Source: Paramecium octaurelia (taxonomy: Eukaryota > Ciliophora > Oligohymenophorea > Peniculida > Parameciidae). From it: 64,000 nt of DNA. How positions within the stretch are numbered: the first letter of the stretch is position 1; each line of letters opens with the position of its first letter. The notes under the pieces are model-generated. The model saw nothing but the letters and a program-made list of their open reading frames with translations, was not told the origin of the DNA and did not search any database. The position numbers and the translations under genes are program-made. Shown here piece after piece: positions 63,028 to 64,000 of the stretch. The DNA lies in assembly GCA_905182995.1 (NCBI GenBank), contig CAJJDP010000155.1, forward strand, positions 208,310 through 272,309. The letters run 5' to 3'.

Positions 63028-64000
63028 ATGTTCCAATTAGTTTTTCTGTTTTATCTTCAGATTAGGATAGTATTTACAAGGATTGAAGAATTATATTTGA
63101 TAGAAGATGAATCTTTTTCTTTATATAAGTAAGCACTTATAATTCCAACGAATGACACGGGTATCGATGAAAATGAATTTTCAAATTTTCAACTACTCTT
63201 AAGTAATGCTAGAAATTTATCAAAATAATTATCAAGTTTCAATAGAAATTTAACAATGCAATAAGATTTTATTAAGGTTTTTGCATCATTATAATTTGAT
63301 AACTCTGCAATTGATTTATGCTTTTCAAAACTTGGTTCTATCTATTGCAAATATAGAATTATGAATTAACTCATAGATGAAGACCTTGCAATTTTCGAAT
63401 CTTATGAATACACTCTTCTAACTGAAGATAACTTATGCGAATAGTTACATAATATTTAGATTAATAAATTTATTGTATAATGTAGAACTTCACAAGGGTT
63501 GATGATATAAATGATTAATGATAAAAGTGAAATTATTGATTCATTACTTATTGAACCTATTTACAATTACACATAACATTCGATTTTTAAAGACCAATAT
63601 ATAATAATTTATGAAACATTTGATTAATTTTGTGCTTTATCTGTGATTAGATGGTCTACAGATTCGAGTGATCTCTAATTACAAGAATTAGTTTTGAATG
63701 GATCGGATTATATGGATTCTAAAATAATTAACTAGATAAATAACGTCTAATTTTATCAAAGCAATGTTTTAATAATATATTATTCTTACACAATCCTACA
63801 CCTGGACCTCATAAATTTTTCCATAACAACTCCATATAATTTAATTATTCAAGATTATTAATACTTTTAATTTGTTGAATTGTCTAATTCAAAAGCTAAT
63901 ATGACCATTTATTTAGATAATAATATCAAGTAGACTTTTGAGATAAGTAATAAAGAATTTCGAATTAATCCATCATTTTCCAAAATAGAGTAAGTGCAAC
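63028..64000 (+). CDS. Secreted or surface protein, 3' end outside window
   Basis: ATG at 63028 followed by a signal-peptide-like MFQLVFLFYLQIRIVF, then 300 or more residues open to the window edge with no intron needed. The visible part is Asn/Ser/Gln-rich with many short hydrophobic strands (LHLDLINFSITTPYNL, ANMTIYLDNNIKQTF), suggesting a beta-rich extracellular domain. Only a few cysteines (SIYCKY, VQCRTS). It follows the large cysteine-rich gene by 394 bases and may be another member of the surface protein class, but no family is recognised. Confidence 0.7.

Noticed and set aside
1..64000. A ciliate with TGA as tryptophan or cysteine
   Set aside because: The clearest intact genes (FEX, Lifeguard, kinase-fold, WD40, TOG) all end at TGA right where their family ends, so TGA is the normal stop.
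1..64000. tRNA, rRNA or CRISPR sequences
   Set aside because: No TTCGA-type tRNA arm in a plausible cloverleaf, no rRNA-like conserved block and no short spaced direct repeats were found by eye.

Overview
The window looks like ciliate DNA, most likely from Paramecium. Intact genes stay open only if TAA and TAG are read as glutamine, and they end at TGA. They are split by very small introns (about 19-30 nt, GTA...AG), genes are separated by tens to hundreds of bases, and the DNA is strongly AT-rich. Any reading with the standard code breaks these genes into short meaningless pieces. All translations below use TGA as the only stop.

Layout. Positions 1-9.6 kb are a compact run of mostly intact genes. 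In order they are a 5'-truncated unknown gene, a TOG-array microtubule protein resembling TOGARAM/crescerin (-), a secreted cysteine-rich protein (-), an unknown gene carrying three in-frame TGAs (-), a small glutamate/lysine-rich protein (-), a two-domain FEX/Fluc fluoride channel (-) and a Lifeguard/Bax-inhibitor-1 membrane protein (-). From 9.6 to 20.8 kb the DNA is gene-poor. It holds a 786-base assembly gap, one large intact gene (a kinase-fold protein with a changed catalytic loop plus a MORN-like segment) and several broken genes, two of which are paralogues of each other.

From 20.9 to 24.9 kb lies the most striking gene: a zinc-finger/coiled-coil N-terminus followed by 13 exons of MORN-like repeats. 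Each repeat exon is separated by an intron at the same place and in the same phase, with an exact 208-bp period in the middle of the array. From 25.6 to 34.3 kb there are frameshifted and TGA-interrupted coding remnants, plus a perfect 1288-bp direct duplication around a single N that is probably an assembly artefact. At 35.3-37.9 kb is an intact, intronless pentapeptide plus 14-repeat WD40 protein.

From 38 to 58 kb there is mostly decayed sequence: an 8-kb island without an intact gene, a broken tetraspanin-like gene, a WD40 remnant and a broken furin-like cysteine-rich gene. At 58.4-62.6 kb is a large cysteine-rich multi-pass membrane protein with CDDGN...DGC repeats, broken by one base in an A run. 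The window ends inside a secreted/surface protein gene. Most products that can be placed point to cilia and cytoskeleton (TOG, MORN), membranes (FEX, Lifeguard, tetraspanin-like) or the cell surface (cysteine-rich proteins). No operon-like cooperation is implied. I saw no tRNA, rRNA or CRISPR array and no convincing promoter element.
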